NCBI RefSeq assembly: GCF_038246755.1
Contig: NZ_CP134706.1
Span: 5,580,001 to 5,644,000 of the forward strand
Reading direction: 5' to 3'
Source: Micromonospora sp. FIMYZ51
Lineage (GTDB): Bacteria; Actinomycetota; Actinomycetes; Mycobacteriales; Micromonosporaceae
Length of the DNA: 64,000 nt
Numbering within the stretch: position 1 is the stretch's first letter; the number at the start of each line of letters is the position of its first letter. The notes under the pieces are model-generated. The model ran no database searches. It was not told where the DNA came from and was given only the letters and a program-made list of their open reading frames with translations. Position numbers and translations under genes: made by a program. Shown one piece after another: positions 17,624 through 29,324 of the stretch.

Positions 17624-19486
17624 TTACAATCCTCCCGCTGCCTGCTCGCGCAGGGCTCGGGCGTGCTGCTCCAGCGAGAGCAGCTCGCCGAAGGTGGCAA
17701 AGTACTCGTCCTTGTTGTTCACCGGGTTGATCCGCTGGATCCGCGATTTCAACTCGCGGATCCGGGCGGTCACCGAGCCCCACTGCAACCGGGCCATGGT
17801 GATCGAGACGTACCGGGGGTCCGGCTCGCCGTCGATCCGCAGCGGCTCCACCGCCAACTCGCCCACCAGGGCCTGGGCCGCGAGGTCGGCGCAGGCGTCG
17901 CGGACCGCCTCGATCCACACCGCGCCGCCGGTGGCCGTGGCGGCGCCACCGGCCTCGGCGATGGCCGCCCGGACGACCACGTGCACCGGGTGCCGGTAGT
18001 CGGTCGCCTCGACGGCGTCGAACATCGGCCCGGCCAGCACCGGTTCCTGGAGGGCCAGCTTGAGCGCCTCCCGCTCGACCATCGACTGCGGGCTGTCCAC
18101 GGACGGTTCGGTCCGGGCCGGCCGCGGCGGCCCGTCCGCCGGACGTCCCGAGGCGGCGGCCAGCACCGCCCGCTGCACCGGCTCGATCTCCATCCCGAGG
18201 TCACCGGCGAGCTTGCGCACGTACTCGGGGCGTTTCTCCTGGTCCTTGAGCTTGGCGACCAGCGGCGCGGCCCGGCGCATCGCCTCGACCCGACCATCGA
18301 CGGTGTCCAGGTCGAACCGGCTGATCACGTGCCGCAACGCGAAGTCGACAAGCGGCTCGCGGCGGGCGACCAGGTCGCGCACGGCCAGGTCGCCCTTTGC
18401 CAGGCGCAGCTCGCACGGATCCATGTTGTCCGGGCTGACCGCGATGAAGGTACGCCCGACGAAGCGCTGGTCGTCCTCGAAGGCGCGCAGCGCGGCCTTC
18501 TGTCCGGCGGCGTCCCCGTCGAAGGTGAAGATGATCTCGCCGGCGACCGCGTCGGTGTCCAGCAGCAGCCGCCGCAGTACGCCGATGTGGTCGCTGCCGA
18601 ACGCGGTGCCGCAGGTCGCCACGGCGGTCGGTACGCCAGCCAGGTGGCAGGCCATCACGTCGGTGTAGCCCTCGACCACCACCACCCGGCCCTGCTTGGC
18701 GATCTCCCGCTTGGCCTGGTCGATGCCGTAGAGCACGTGCGACTTCTTGTAGATCGGCGTCTCGGGGGTGTTCAGGTACTTCGGGCCGTCATCGTCGTCG
18801 AAGAGTTTGCGGGCACCGAAGCCGATCACGTCGCCGGTCAGGTCGCGGATCGGCCAGAGCAGCCGGCGCCGGAACCGGTCGATCAGGCTGCCCGAGCGGG
18901 CCGGCCGGGACAGCCCGGCGGTGACCAGTTCGTCGTGACTGAAGCCGCGCTGGCGCAGGTGCCGGGTGAGCGGATCCCAGCCCTCGGGGGCGAACCCGCA
19001 GCCGTACCGCTCGGCGGCGGCCCGGTCGAAGCCCCGCTGGGCGAGGAACTCCCGGGCCGCCCGCGCGCCGGCCGTGGTCAACTGGGCGGTGTAGAACTCC
19101 ACCGCGGCGGCGTGCGCGGCGACCAGCCGCTGCTTCTGCCCCTGCTGCGGCCGGTTGCCGCGCGGGGCGGACCGGTCGTCCTCGATGTAGCGCAGTTGCA
19201 CGCCGGCCCGGTCGGCGAGCCGCTCCACCGCCTCCACGAAGCTGAGATGCTCGGCGTCCATCAGGAACTTGATCGCGTCGCCGCCCGCCCCGCAGCCGAA
19301 GCAGTACCAGACGTTACGGGCCGGTGAGACGTTGAACGAGGGGCTCTTCTCGTCGTGGAAGGGACAGAGCCCCTTCAGGTTGCCGGCACCGGCCGACTTG
19401 AGCGTCACCGTGTCGGAGATGACCTCGGCGATGGAGGTACGCTCCCGGACCAGCGCGATGTCCTCGTCCCGGATCCGCCCCGCCAT
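17624..19486 (-). CDS. dnaG: DNA primase
   Basis: The roughly 620-residue primase makes RNA primers for DNA replication. The N-terminal zinc ribbon has CPFHDEKSPS and YCFGCGAGGD (CHC2 type) near 35-65. The catalytic core shows YGCGFAPEGWDPL and the Toprim domain with VVVEGYTDVMA, then TFDGDAAGQKAA carrying the acidic metal ligands. The C-terminal helicase-interaction region is shorter and actinobacterial in type. I prefer the ATG at 19486 (MAGRIRDED), which has GAGGGGG upstream; an ATG six codons earlier (19504) is possible. dnaG lies near dgt as in Mycobacterium tuberculosis. Confidence 0.95.
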   Translation of the reverse strand: MAGRIRDEDIALVRERTSIAEVISDTVTLKSAGAGNLKGLCPFHDEKSPSFNVSPARNVWYCFGCGAGGDAIKFLMDAEHLSFVEAVERLADRAGVQLRYIEDDRSAPRGNRPQQGQKQRLVAAHAAAVEFYTAQLTTAGARAAREFLAQRGFDRAAAERYGCGFAPEGWDPLTRHLRQRGFSHDELVTAGLSRPARSGSLIDRFRRRLLWPIRDLTGDVIGFGARKLFDDDDGPKYLNTPETPIYKKSHVLYGIDQAKREIAKQGRVVVVEGYTDVMACHLAGVPTAVATCGTAFGSDHIGVLRRLLLDTDAVAGEIIFTFDGDAAGQKAALRAFEDDQRFVGRTFIAVSPDNMDPCELRLAKGDLAVRDLVARREPLVDFALRHVISRFDLDTVDGRVEAMRRAAPLVAKLKDQEKRPEYVRKLAGDLGMEIEPVQRAVLAAASGRPADGPPRPARTEPSVDSPQSMVEREALKLALQEPVLAGPMFDAVEATDYRHPVHVVVRAAIAEAGGAATATGGAVWIEAVRDACADLAAQALVGELAVEPLRIDGEPDPRYVSITMARLQWGSVTARIRELKSRIQRINPVNNKDEYFATFGELLSLEQHARALREQAAGGL

Positions 19487-19531
19487 GCCGCCACCCCCTC
19501 GCATACATCCTGCCCTGCCCAGGTTGAGGAG

Positions 19532-19584
19532 TAAGGAAGGGCCCCCTGTTAATGCCTGCGGTAGAGGAAGGGCCCCTTATTAAC
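19532..19584 (-). repeat. 31-bp tandem palindromic repeat, locus A (two units)
   Basis: Two units of AGGAAGGGCCCC-type sequence begin at 19534 and 19565, exactly 31 bp apart, each ending in a GTTAA/TTAAC-like stretch. The GGGCCC core is palindromic. The locus lies between the dnaG start and the 3' end of the XRE regulator gene. The same two-unit arrangement occurs at three other loci in this window. Confidence 0.8.
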
Positions 19585-19598
19585 AAAAACCGCCGACG

Positions 19599-20429
19599 TC
19601 ACCGTGCACCCCGCGCGAGGGCGAGCAGTGCCATTCGCTCGGCGTCGGCGCTGCCCGGTGCGGCGGTGTACGCGATCAGGATCGGCCCGGTACGTCCCGG
19701 CGGCGTGTACGCGTCCCAGTCCAGACGCAGCTCGCCAACCTGTGGATGGGTGAACGCCTTGCTGCCGTGGACCGCCTCGCGTACGTCGTGGCGGGCCCAG
19801 AGCTGCCGGAACTCCTCGCTGCGGATGCTGAGTGTGCCGACGATCTCCTGTGCGCGCGGGTGCTCCGGATCGGCGGCGACCGCAGCACGCAGAAAGCCCA
19901 GGTAGTCAAGCACCGTTTCGCGCCAGCCGGGGCACCGGCCCTGCGCCTCGGGATGGCTGAACATGTCGATAAGTACGTTGCTCGGCCCGATGCCCGGATA
20001 GAGCGCGGCGGCCATGCTGTTCCAGGCGAGCAGATCCAGGTGACGGCTGACCACCACGGCCGGGGTGTGCAGGCTGTGCAGCAGCCGGCGGATGCTCTCC
20101 GGCACCGTCTCCCGGGTGCGCCGCCGGGGCTTCGGCGGTCGCTGCGCCCGACGGGCGAGGGCGTGCAGGTGGCGGGTCTCCTCCGCGTTCAGGGCGAGGG
20201 CGCGGGCGATGCCGGTCAGCACGTCCTCCGAGGGGCGTACGTCCCGACCCTGTTCCAGGCGCTGGTAGTAGTCGGTGCTCACGCCGGCGAGCAGGGCCAG
20301 CTCCTCCCGGCGCAGGCCGGCGACCCGGCGGCGCGGGCCGGGTGCCAGGCCGATCTCCTCCGGCCGCAGCCGGGAGCGGCGGTTACGCAGGAAGTCAGCC
20401 AGCTCGCGGGCGTACGGCGTGCTCGTCAC
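19599..20429 (-). CDS. XRE-family regulator with MmyB-like ligand-binding domain
   Basis: The 276-residue regulator starts at a GTG (20429). An N-terminal helix-turn-helix (about 10-75; GLRREELALLAGVSTDYYQR is the DNA-reading part) is followed from about 105 by the MmyB-like domain with NSMAAALYPGIGPSN and FRQLWARHDVRE. This is a common actinobacterial fusion, generally paired with a divergent oxidoreductase gene. Here an SDR gene begins 102 bp away on the other strand, so the regulator probably controls it and itself from the shared spacer. The inducer is unknown; MmyB-type domains may bind fatty-acid-like ligands. Confidence 0.9.
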   Translation of the reverse strand: MTSTPYARELADFLRNRRSRLRPEEIGLAPGPRRRVAGLRREELALLAGVSTDYYQRLEQGRDVRPSEDVLTGIARALALNAEETRHLHALARRAQRPPKPRRRTRETVPESIRRLLHSLHTPAVVVSRHLDLLAWNSMAAALYPGIGPSNVLIDMFSHPEAQGRCPGWRETVLDYLGFLRAAVAADPEHPRAQEIVGTLSIRSEEFRQLWARHDVREAVHGSKAFTHPQVGELRLDWDAYTPPGRTGPILIAYTAAPGSADAERMALLALARGAR

Positions 20430-20531
20430 GACGCCCAGTGTGCCGGTGGTGTCCCGGCGCAGGGTAGGTCCCGTGGTCCCAGGTTGGCTGGTACTCCCCG
20501 GGCGTCCGCACCGGTTCCTAGCGTCCAGCAC

Positions 20532-21446
20532 ATGCAGAACTGGACCGAGAAACAGATCCCCGACCAGCATGGTCGACGCGCGGTGGTGACCGGGGCGAAT
20601 TCGGGCGTGGGCCGGGTCACCGCGCTGGAACTGGCCCGACACGGGTCCGCGGTGGTGCTCGCGGTGCGCAACGTCGCGGCGGGAGCGGAGGCGGCTGCCG
20701 CGATCCGGCGCGAGGTGCCGGGGGCGGAGGTCGAGGTGCGGGCGCTGGATCTGGCCTCGCTCGCCTCGATCCGCGCCTTCGCCGGGAGCCTCGACGGCAA
20801 CCTCGACCTGCTTGTCAACAACGCCGGAGTGTCGCTGACCGGCCGGCGACCGCCGCCGACCGTGGACGGCTTCGACCTGCAAATGGGTACGAACGCCCTC
20901 GGGCCGTACGCGCTGACCGGTCTCCTCCTCGATCGGCTGGCCGGCGGTACGCAACCCCGGGTGGTCACCGTGTCGTCGATCGTGCATCGGTGGCGCCGCC
21001 TCGACCTGGGCGATTTGATGTCCGAGCGTTCCTACAGCGGGCCCAGGGCGTACGCGCGCTCCAAGCTCGTCGCCACCATCCTCGGTGTGGAGCTGGACCG
21101 CCGGCTGCGCGCCACCGGGTCGCCGGTGATCAGCGTGCTCGCCCACCCCGGCATGACCAACACCAACCTCAGCGCCCGCGCGCTGGCCAGCCGGAACGCA
21201 CTGCTGCGTTCGGTCAACCGGCTCAGTCCGCTGTTCGTCAGCCCCGCCAGGGAGGGTGCCCGGCCGCAGCTGTGCGCCGCGACCGCAGCCGGCGTACGGG
21301 GTGGGCAGTTCTTCGGCCCGCGTGGGTTCCAGGAGATCCGTGGACCGGTCACCGAGGTACGGGCGAGCGCGTCGGCGCGCGACCCGGAGAACGGGCGACG
21401 GATGTGGGCGGAGGCGGCCCGGCTCACCGGCGTCGCGTACCTCTGA
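20532..21446 (+). CDS. Short-chain dehydrogenase/reductase (retinol-dehydrogenase-like)
   Basis: The 304-residue NAD(P)-dependent oxidoreductase has the cofactor motif TGANSGVG (20-27), NNAG near 97-100, the catalytic serine in VSSIVH near 147 and the YARSK dyad (Tyr174, Lys178). The length and the long C-terminal part match the retinol dehydrogenase/WWOX-like group of SDRs that actinomycetes pair with XRE/MmyB regulators. The substrate is probably a small carbonyl or alcohol and cannot be specified. Confidence 0.9.
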   Translation: MQNWTEKQIPDQHGRRAVVTGANSGVGRVTALELARHGSAVVLAVRNVAAGAEAAAAIRREVPGAEVEVRALDLASLASIRAFAGSLDGNLDLLVNNAGVSLTGRRPPPTVDGFDLQMGTNALGPYALTGLLLDRLAGGTQPRVVTVSSIVHRWRRLDLGDLMSERSYSGPRAYARSKLVATILGVELDRRLRATGSPVISVLAHPGMTNTNLSARALASRNALLRSVNRLSPLFVSPAREGARPQLCAATAAGVRGGQFFGPRGFQEIRGPVTEVRASASARDPENGRRMWAEAARLTGVAYL

Positions 21447-21466
21447 GATCGCGTCGACCGGCTTTT

Positions 21467-21520
21467 GTTAAGAAGGGGCCCTTCCTATACACGAGGCGTT
21501 AAGAAGGTGCCCTTCCTTAC
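21467..21520 (+). repeat. 31-bp tandem palindromic repeat, locus B (two units)
   Basis: GTTAAGAAGG-type units start at 21467 and 21498, a 31-bp period, each with a GGGCCC-like core (the second reads GTGCCC). The array lies between the convergent SDR and BCCT genes and ends directly at the BCCT stop codon, through the sequence CCTTACCCCTCA. Locus D ends in the same way at the glyS stop. Confidence 0.8.
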
Positions 21521-21523
21521 CCC

Positions 21524-23176
21524 TCAGCTTCGTGGCCGGCGACGCAGGTAGCGCCGGACCGGAGGCGGATCCTCCTCCTCGTACGACCGGGCGGTGCGCA
21601 CCGCCTCGGCCAGGCCGTGCCGGCGGGTCCTCGCCGGCACGGCCAGCAGCGGATCCTCGGCCATGTCCTTGACCAGCGCGGCGGCCAGACCGAGCATCAC
21701 CAGCACGAACGGCAACGCGATCATGATGGTGGCCTGTTGGAGGGCGTCGAGTCCGCCGACGAGCAGCAGCACCGCGGCGACGGCACCGATCAGGATGCCC
21801 CAGAGGACCACAAGTAGCCGGTGCGGTCGCAGCGCGCCTCGGGAGGTAAGCGAGCCGAGCACCAGCGACGCGGAGTCGGCGCTGGTGACGAAGTAGAGCG
21901 CGACGAGCACCATGGCCAGCACGCTTGTCAGCGCCGCCAGCGGCAGTGCGTCGAGTAGCCCGAACAGCGCCTGCTCGCTGCCGGCCGCAGCGTCCGCGAC
22001 CAGGTCACGGGCTCCGGTGGACTGCACCCGCAGCGCGCTGCCGCCCATGATCGCGAACCACACGGCGCTGGCACCGCTGGGCACCAGCAGTACTCCGATC
22101 AGGAACTGCCGGACGGTACGGCCCCGGGAGATGCGCGCGATGAAGGTGCCGACGAAGGGCGCCCAGGAGATCCACCATGCCCAGTAGAAGATCGTCCAGC
22201 CGCCCAGCCAGCCGTGGTCCGAGAAGGCCCCGGTCCGGGTGGACATGAAGACCAGGTTGCTCAGGTAGTCGCCGATCGAGGCGGGCAGCACCTCGAGCGT
22301 GTAGATGGTCGGGCCGACCACGAAGACGAAGAACATCAGCGCGACGGCAAGCACCACGTTTGTGGTGGAGAGCCACTTGATGCCCCGGTGCAGCCCGGAG
22401 AAGGCGGAGATCACGAAGGCCAGGGTGAGCGCACCGATCACCACCACCTCCACCATGGTGCTGTCCGGTACGCCGGCGACCAGGTCCAACCCGGCGGCCA
22501 CCTGGAGCGCGCCGAGACCGAGGCTGGTGGCCGTGCCGAAGACGGTGGCGAAGATGGCCAACAGGTCGATCGCCCGTCCGGCGGCGCCGTCGGCATGGTC
22601 GCCAAGCACCGGCCGGAACGCCGCGGAGATCCGGTTCTGCCGGCCCCGGCGGAACGTCGAGTACGCAAGCGCCAGCGCCACCACCGCGTAGATCGCCCAC
22701 GGGTGCAGGGTCCAGTGGAAAAGCGTGTACTGCATGGCGGCTGCGCCGGCCGGGCCGGTCTGCGGCTCGACGCCGATCGCCGGCGGCGGCGTGGCGTAGT
22801 GCTGGATGGGTTCGGCGACGGCGAAGAAGACCAGGCCGATGCCCATGCCGGCGCTGAACATCATGGCGATCCAGGCCAGGTTGGTGAACTCCGGCTCGTC
22901 GTCGTCCCGGCCCAATCGGATCCGGCCGAACCGGGACACCGCCAGCACCACCGCCAGCACCAGGAAGGCGTTCGCCGCCACCACGAAGAACCAGCCGAAG
23001 GTGTTGATCACCCAGGCCAGGCCGGACTCACCGACGCTGGCCAGCGAGTCACGCGCCAGCACCCCCCAGACCACCACGGCGAGCACCCCGCCGACGCTCA
23101 GCCCGAGCAGCACCCCGTCGACCGTGCGGCTCGCGCCAGCGGTCTGCCCGTCATCGACCTGCTCGCTCATGGTCAC
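21524..23176 (-). CDS. BCCT-family betaine/choline/carnitine-type transporter
   Basis: The 550-residue membrane protein imports quaternary-ammonium compatible solutes, driven by Na+ or H+. The family pattern is clear: FSAGMGIGLVFFAVAEPIQHY (first half, about 110-130), the tryptophan-rich LFHWTLHPWAIYA near 150, and FYWAWWISWAPFVGTFIARI near 330, the conserved substrate-site region. An acidic/basic C-terminal tail (SYEEEDPPPVRRYLRRRP) may be regulatory. The start is GTG (23176) or, two codons later, ATG (23170). No enzyme for betaine metabolism is adjacent. Confidence 0.92.
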   Translation of the reverse strand: MTMSEQVDDGQTAGASRTVDGVLLGLSVGGVLAVVVWGVLARDSLASVGESGLAWVINTFGWFFVVAANAFLVLAVVLAVSRFGRIRLGRDDDEPEFTNLAWIAMMFSAGMGIGLVFFAVAEPIQHYATPPPAIGVEPQTGPAGAAAMQYTLFHWTLHPWAIYAVVALALAYSTFRRGRQNRISAAFRPVLGDHADGAAGRAIDLLAIFATVFGTATSLGLGALQVAAGLDLVAGVPDSTMVEVVVIGALTLAFVISAFSGLHRGIKWLSTTNVVLAVALMFFVFVVGPTIYTLEVLPASIGDYLSNLVFMSTRTGAFSDHGWLGGWTIFYWAWWISWAPFVGTFIARISRGRTVRQFLIGVLLVPSGASAVWFAIMGGSALRVQSTGARDLVADAAAGSEQALFGLLDALPLAALTSVLAMVLVALYFVTSADSASLVLGSLTSRGALRPHRLLVVLWGILIGAVAAVLLLVGGLDALQQATIMIALPFVLVMLGLAAALVKDMAEDPLLAVPARTRRHGLAEAVRTARSYEEEDPPPVRRYLRRRPRS

Positions 23177-23291
23177 CCCTGACCATCCTCCTGTTCCGGT
23201 GCCTGCGTCATCCGAAGTTCCGGCGAATCACGCCCGAACAGCCGCTGTCGGACGTAATGGGGTGCCACGTTGCCGGTTATCGGCTGCCAGG

Positions 23292-24137
23292 TCAAGGCAG
23301 CGAGATGGAGGCGTTGCCCTGTTCGTCGGCCTCGACCTGGCGGTTCCAGTCCGGCTTGCTGGCCCGCCAGCCCTCGTCGTCCACGCCCCGGCGCCAGTAA
23401 CCGGAGATCGACAGCCACTCGCGCGGCACGCCTCGGTCCACCCGCAACAGCCGGCGCAGGTCGCGGACGAAGCCCGCCTCGCCGTGCACGAAGGCGTGCA
23501 CCGTGCCGGGCGGGAAGGCGAATCCGCGTACGGCCGCCACCAGTGCCTCGCCGACCGGCCGCTCGCCACGGTGCAGCCAGGTCAGGCGGGCCGCACCGGG
23601 ACTGGCCAGGGGCTGTTCGTCGGCCGGGCCGTCGACTTCGACGAAGACGTGCGCGGGCGCGTCGACCGGCAGCCGGGCCAGGGCGGCGGCGATCGCCGGC
23701 AGCGCGCTCTCGTCGCCGACCAGCAGGTGCCAGTCCGCCGCCGGGTTCGGCGCGTACGCCCCGCCGGGCCCGGTGAAGAGAACCTCGTCGCCCGGTCGCA
23801 GCCCGGCCGCCCACGGGCCGGCCAACCCCTCGTCACCGTGGTGCACCACGTCGATCGTCAACTCGCCGGCCGCCGCATCCCAGGCCCGCACGGTGTACGC
23901 GCGCAGCCGTGGCCAGTGCTCGCGCGGCTGCTCGCGGCGGATCGCGGCGAGGTCCATCGGGCGCGGATAGTCGACCCCGGCGACCGGAAACACGATCTTG
24001 ATGTAGTGGTCGGTGAACTCGCCGACCGGCAGGCCGGCCAGTTCCGCCCCACCGAGCACCAACCGGACCACGTGCGGGGTGGGCCGCTCGGTGCGCAGCA
24101 CGCGGGCGGAGGTGACTGTCTTCGGGCGCTGCGTCAT
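23292..24137 (-). CDS. Siderophore-interacting protein (FAD-dependent ferric-siderophore reductase)
   Basis: The 281-residue flavoprotein likely releases iron from imported ferric siderophores by reducing Fe(III). The N-terminal FAD-binding barrel has the ferredoxin-reductase-like RAYTVRAW motif near 85-92. The C-terminal SIP domain includes LLVGDESALPAIAAAL and FVHGEAGFVRDLRR. It lies 16 bp after dgt on the same strand but shares no function with it. No siderophore biosynthesis or uptake genes are in the window. Confidence 0.9.
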   Translation of the reverse strand: MTQRPKTVTSARVLRTERPTPHVVRLVLGGAELAGLPVGEFTDHYIKIVFPVAGVDYPRPMDLAAIRREQPREHWPRLRAYTVRAWDAAAGELTIDVVHHGDEGLAGPWAAGLRPGDEVLFTGPGGAYAPNPAADWHLLVGDESALPAIAAALARLPVDAPAHVFVEVDGPADEQPLASPGAARLTWLHRGERPVGEALVAAVRGFAFPPGTVHAFVHGEAGFVRDLRRLLRVDRGVPREWLSISGYWRRGVDDEGWRASKPDWNRQVEADEQGNASISLP

Positions 24138-24153
24138 CCGGCCAGGCTAACCA

Positions 24154-25404
24154 TCAGTGCAGCAGGCGGGCGTGCCAGGCCGTCGCGGCCGGATCGGTGA
24201 GCGAGGCCACCTGGTCGACCACCACCCGCAACCGGGCGGCGTCGTCCGGGGCGGCGCGCCACAGCGGGGCGAAGACCGGATCGAGCGCCTCCGGGGCCCG
24301 CTCGGTCAGCACCCGGGCCAGGTCGGTAAGAATCTCCCGCTGTCGTTCGTAGCGTCCCTGCGCGTCGGCGCGGCGCATCACGTACCGCAGGGCGATGCCC
24401 TTGAGCAGCGCACACCGGGCCCGCAGCGGTCGAGGTACGACGAGGTCGGCGGCGTAGCGTCGATGCGGGCCGGGGCCGAACCGGGCGGTGGTGGCGGCCA
24501 CCGCGGTCGCCACGAAACGCCCGGTCAGCACGCTCGTGGTGGCCTTGAGCGCGGCCTGGGCGCGGTGGCTGCCGTCGTAGTGGGCCAGCGGGGCGAGCAC
24601 CGGATCGGCGAGCAGTTCGCGCAGTGCCTCGCCGAGATAGTCGGGCGATTCGAGCGAATAGACCGCGGCGACGTCGGCGCAGAGAGCGGCCCGTTCGTCG
24701 GCGTCGGCGAGCAGCGGCTCCAGCGTCAGGTACCCGCCGTGGATGGCGTCCTCCACGTCGTGCACCGAGTACGCCACGTCGTCGGCCCAGTCCATCACCT
24801 GCGCCTCCAGGCAGCACCGATCGCCGGCCGGGGAGCCGGACCGCAACCAGGCGAAGACGGGCAGGTCGTCGGCGTACACCCCGAACTTGCGCCGGCCCGG
24901 CCGGCGGGGCCACGGATACTTGGCGACCGCGTCGAGCGAGGCGCGGGTGAGGTTCAACCCGGCGGATTCGCCGTCCGGGCCGTACACCTTGGCCTCCAGA
25001 CGGGTCAGTACGCGCAGCGTCTGCGCGTTGCCCTCGAACCCGCCGCAGGCCGCCGCCACCGTGTCCAACGCGGTTTCGCCGTTGTGCCCGAACGGCGGGT
25101 GCCCGAGGTCGTGCGCCAGCCCGGCGGTGTCCACCACGTCGGGGTCGCAGCCCAGCCGGGCGCCCATCTCCCGGGCGATCTGGGCCACCTCCAGCGAGTG
25201 GGTCAGTCGGGTACGCAGGAAGTCGTCGGTGCCCGCCGTGTGCACCTGGGTCTTCGCGGCGAGCCGGCGGAAGGCCGCCGAGTGCAGCACCCGGGCGCGG
25301 TCCCGCTGGTACGGCGACCGACCGTGGCCGGCGTCCTTGGCCGGCTCCACCACCCGCCGTGCCGCCTCCCCGCCGGCGACCCGCCGCGCCGCGTCAGCGG
25401 TCAA
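24154..25404 (-). CDS. dgt: Deoxyguanosinetriphosphate triphosphohydrolase-like protein
   Basis: The 416-residue HD-domain enzyme hydrolyses dNTPs to deoxynucleoside and triphosphate. The metal site is visible as RLTHSLEVAQIAREMG and LAHDLGHPPFGHNGE, with a later EAQVMDWADDVAYSVHDVEDA carrying the final aspartate. It begins with TTG (25404) overlapping the stop of the VOC gene by four bases (TTGA). Its closeness to dnaG matches other actinobacteria (Rv2344c/Rv2343c order in M. tuberculosis). Confidence 0.94.
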   Translation of the reverse strand: MTADAARRVAGGEAARRVVEPAKDAGHGRSPYQRDRARVLHSAAFRRLAAKTQVHTAGTDDFLRTRLTHSLEVAQIAREMGARLGCDPDVVDTAGLAHDLGHPPFGHNGETALDTVAAACGGFEGNAQTLRVLTRLEAKVYGPDGESAGLNLTRASLDAVAKYPWPRRPGRRKFGVYADDLPVFAWLRSGSPAGDRCCLEAQVMDWADDVAYSVHDVEDAIHGGYLTLEPLLADADERAALCADVAAVYSLESPDYLGEALRELLADPVLAPLAHYDGSHRAQAALKATTSVLTGRFVATAVAATTARFGPGPHRRYAADLVVPRPLRARCALLKGIALRYVMRRADAQGRYERQREILTDLARVLTERAPEALDPVFAPLWRAAPDDAARLRVVVDQVASLTDPAATAWHARLLH

Positions 25405-25754
25405 TCCACACGCTGCCGCAGTACGCAGAACTCGTTGCCCTCCGGGTCGGCGAGCACCGTCCAGTCGTCACCGTCCTGTCCCACGTCGACGTGCCGGGCA
25501 CCCATGTCGACAAGCCGTTCCACCTCGGCCTCCCGGTCGGCCGGGCGCAGATCGAGGTGCAGCCGGTTCTTGCCCTCCTTGGCCCCGTTGACCGGCACGA
25601 AGACGATGCCGGGCAGCCGGTCGGCGGACTGCCGGATCTCCACCTCGTCCGGTCGTTCGGTGACCACCTGGTAGCCCAACGCCTCGGCCCACCAGCGCGC
25701 CAACCGGGCCGGGTCCCGGGCGTCGACCGTCAGGCTCTGCCAGACGCTGGTCAT
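25401..25754 (-). CDS. VOC (glyoxalase/dioxygenase-like) family protein
   Basis: The 117-residue protein carries one glyoxalase/bleomycin-resistance fold: DARDPARLARWWAEALGY at the start, GKNRLHLDLRPADRE in the middle and TVLADPEGNEFCVLR at the end, which supplies the usual C-terminal glutamate ligand. The ATG at 25754 fits the family start; a longer ORF reading is open but not VOC-like. It overlaps dgt by 4 bp. This subfamily is widespread in actinomycetes without an assigned substrate. Confidence 0.88.
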   Translation of the reverse strand: MTSVWQSLTVDARDPARLARWWAEALGYQVVTERPDEVEIRQSADRLPGIVFVPVNGAKEGKNRLHLDLRPADREAEVERLVDMGARHVDVGQDGDDWTVLADPEGNEFCVLRQRVD

Positions 25755-26049
25755 GCCGGCACCGCCGTCCGGACCACGGCGGGTGTCTGCTTCGACAGCT
25801 CGGTACGCGCTTTCATCCGGCCACCCCTTCGCGACGATGTCCTCGGGCGAGATCAGGTTACGCCCGGCCGGGCCGGACGGCGCGCCGACGAACTGCGCCC
25901 TGCGGGTCCACATCCTCCGATCAGACGAGAGTTGTCGGCCGATTGCCGACGGTCACGGGATCGCGCGGATTGTCGCCGACCGGTAACGTTCCCATCGCGG
26001 AAAGTCACCTGTTGAGACGGAGCCACGACCGGCGGGGAGAGACACGCAC

Positions 26050-26550
26050 GTGGACACGGAAACGATTATGGGCACCGAGTTGCGGCGGTTGCGCCGACGG
26101 CGGCCCGAGGTCGCCGGCACGCTCCTCGCCGGCACGGACGGCCTGCTGATCTCCACCGACCTGCCCGCCACGGACGCCGCCCACCTGGCCGCTTTGGCGG
26201 CGGCCAGCTTCGGCCTCGGCCACCGGATGGCGGCCACCGTCCGGCAGGGCGAGTTCCACGAGTCGGTGGTGCACACCGAGGCCGGCTGCGTGGTCACCTT
26301 TCCGGCCGGCCAGGACGCCCTGCTGACCCTGATCGCCGCCCCCGGGGCCGATCTCGCCGCGTTGCGGGAGGAGGCGCGGGCGGTGGCCGACCGGGCCGGC
26401 CCGATGCTCGCCGCCCGGCGCCACCCCGCGTCGGCGCTGCGCCCGCCGGATCCGCACGCCCCGCTGGCCGTGCGCACTCCGATGGCCACCCTGCCGGTGC
26501 AGCGGCCCCGTCGGGACCCGCACATCACCTGGCGGCGGCCCCCGATCTGA
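26050..26550 (+). CDS. Orphan Roadblock/LC7 domain protein
   Basis: The 166-residue protein (GTG start) has a Roadblock-like domain from about 15 to 120: AGTLLAGTDGLLISTDLP, then HLAALAAASFGLGHRMAATV and DALLTLIAAPGADLAALR. A Pro/Arg-rich tail follows. It is not next to a kinase, DUF742 or GTPase gene and is divergent from the dgt/VOC operon. It could supply a partner for a GTPase or kinase encoded elsewhere, including the kinase at 10243. It is clearly diverged from the Roadblock protein at 12777. Confidence 0.75.
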   Translation: MDTETIMGTELRRLRRRRPEVAGTLLAGTDGLLISTDLPATDAAHLAALAAASFGLGHRMAATVRQGEFHESVVHTEAGCVVTFPAGQDALLTLIAAPGADLAALREEARAVADRAGPMLAARRHPASALRPPDPHAPLAVRTPMATLPVQRPRRDPHITWRRPPI

Positions 26551-26588
26551 GCCGGGCCGACGAACAAGCCGTTCGCCGGCCCGTACGC

Positions 26589-29324
<2,736 letters not shown>

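Noticed and set aside
23173..23814. Minus-strand ORF of 213 codons
   Set aside because: It lies in another frame over the siderophore-interacting protein and its translation is an Arg/Gly/Ala shadow.
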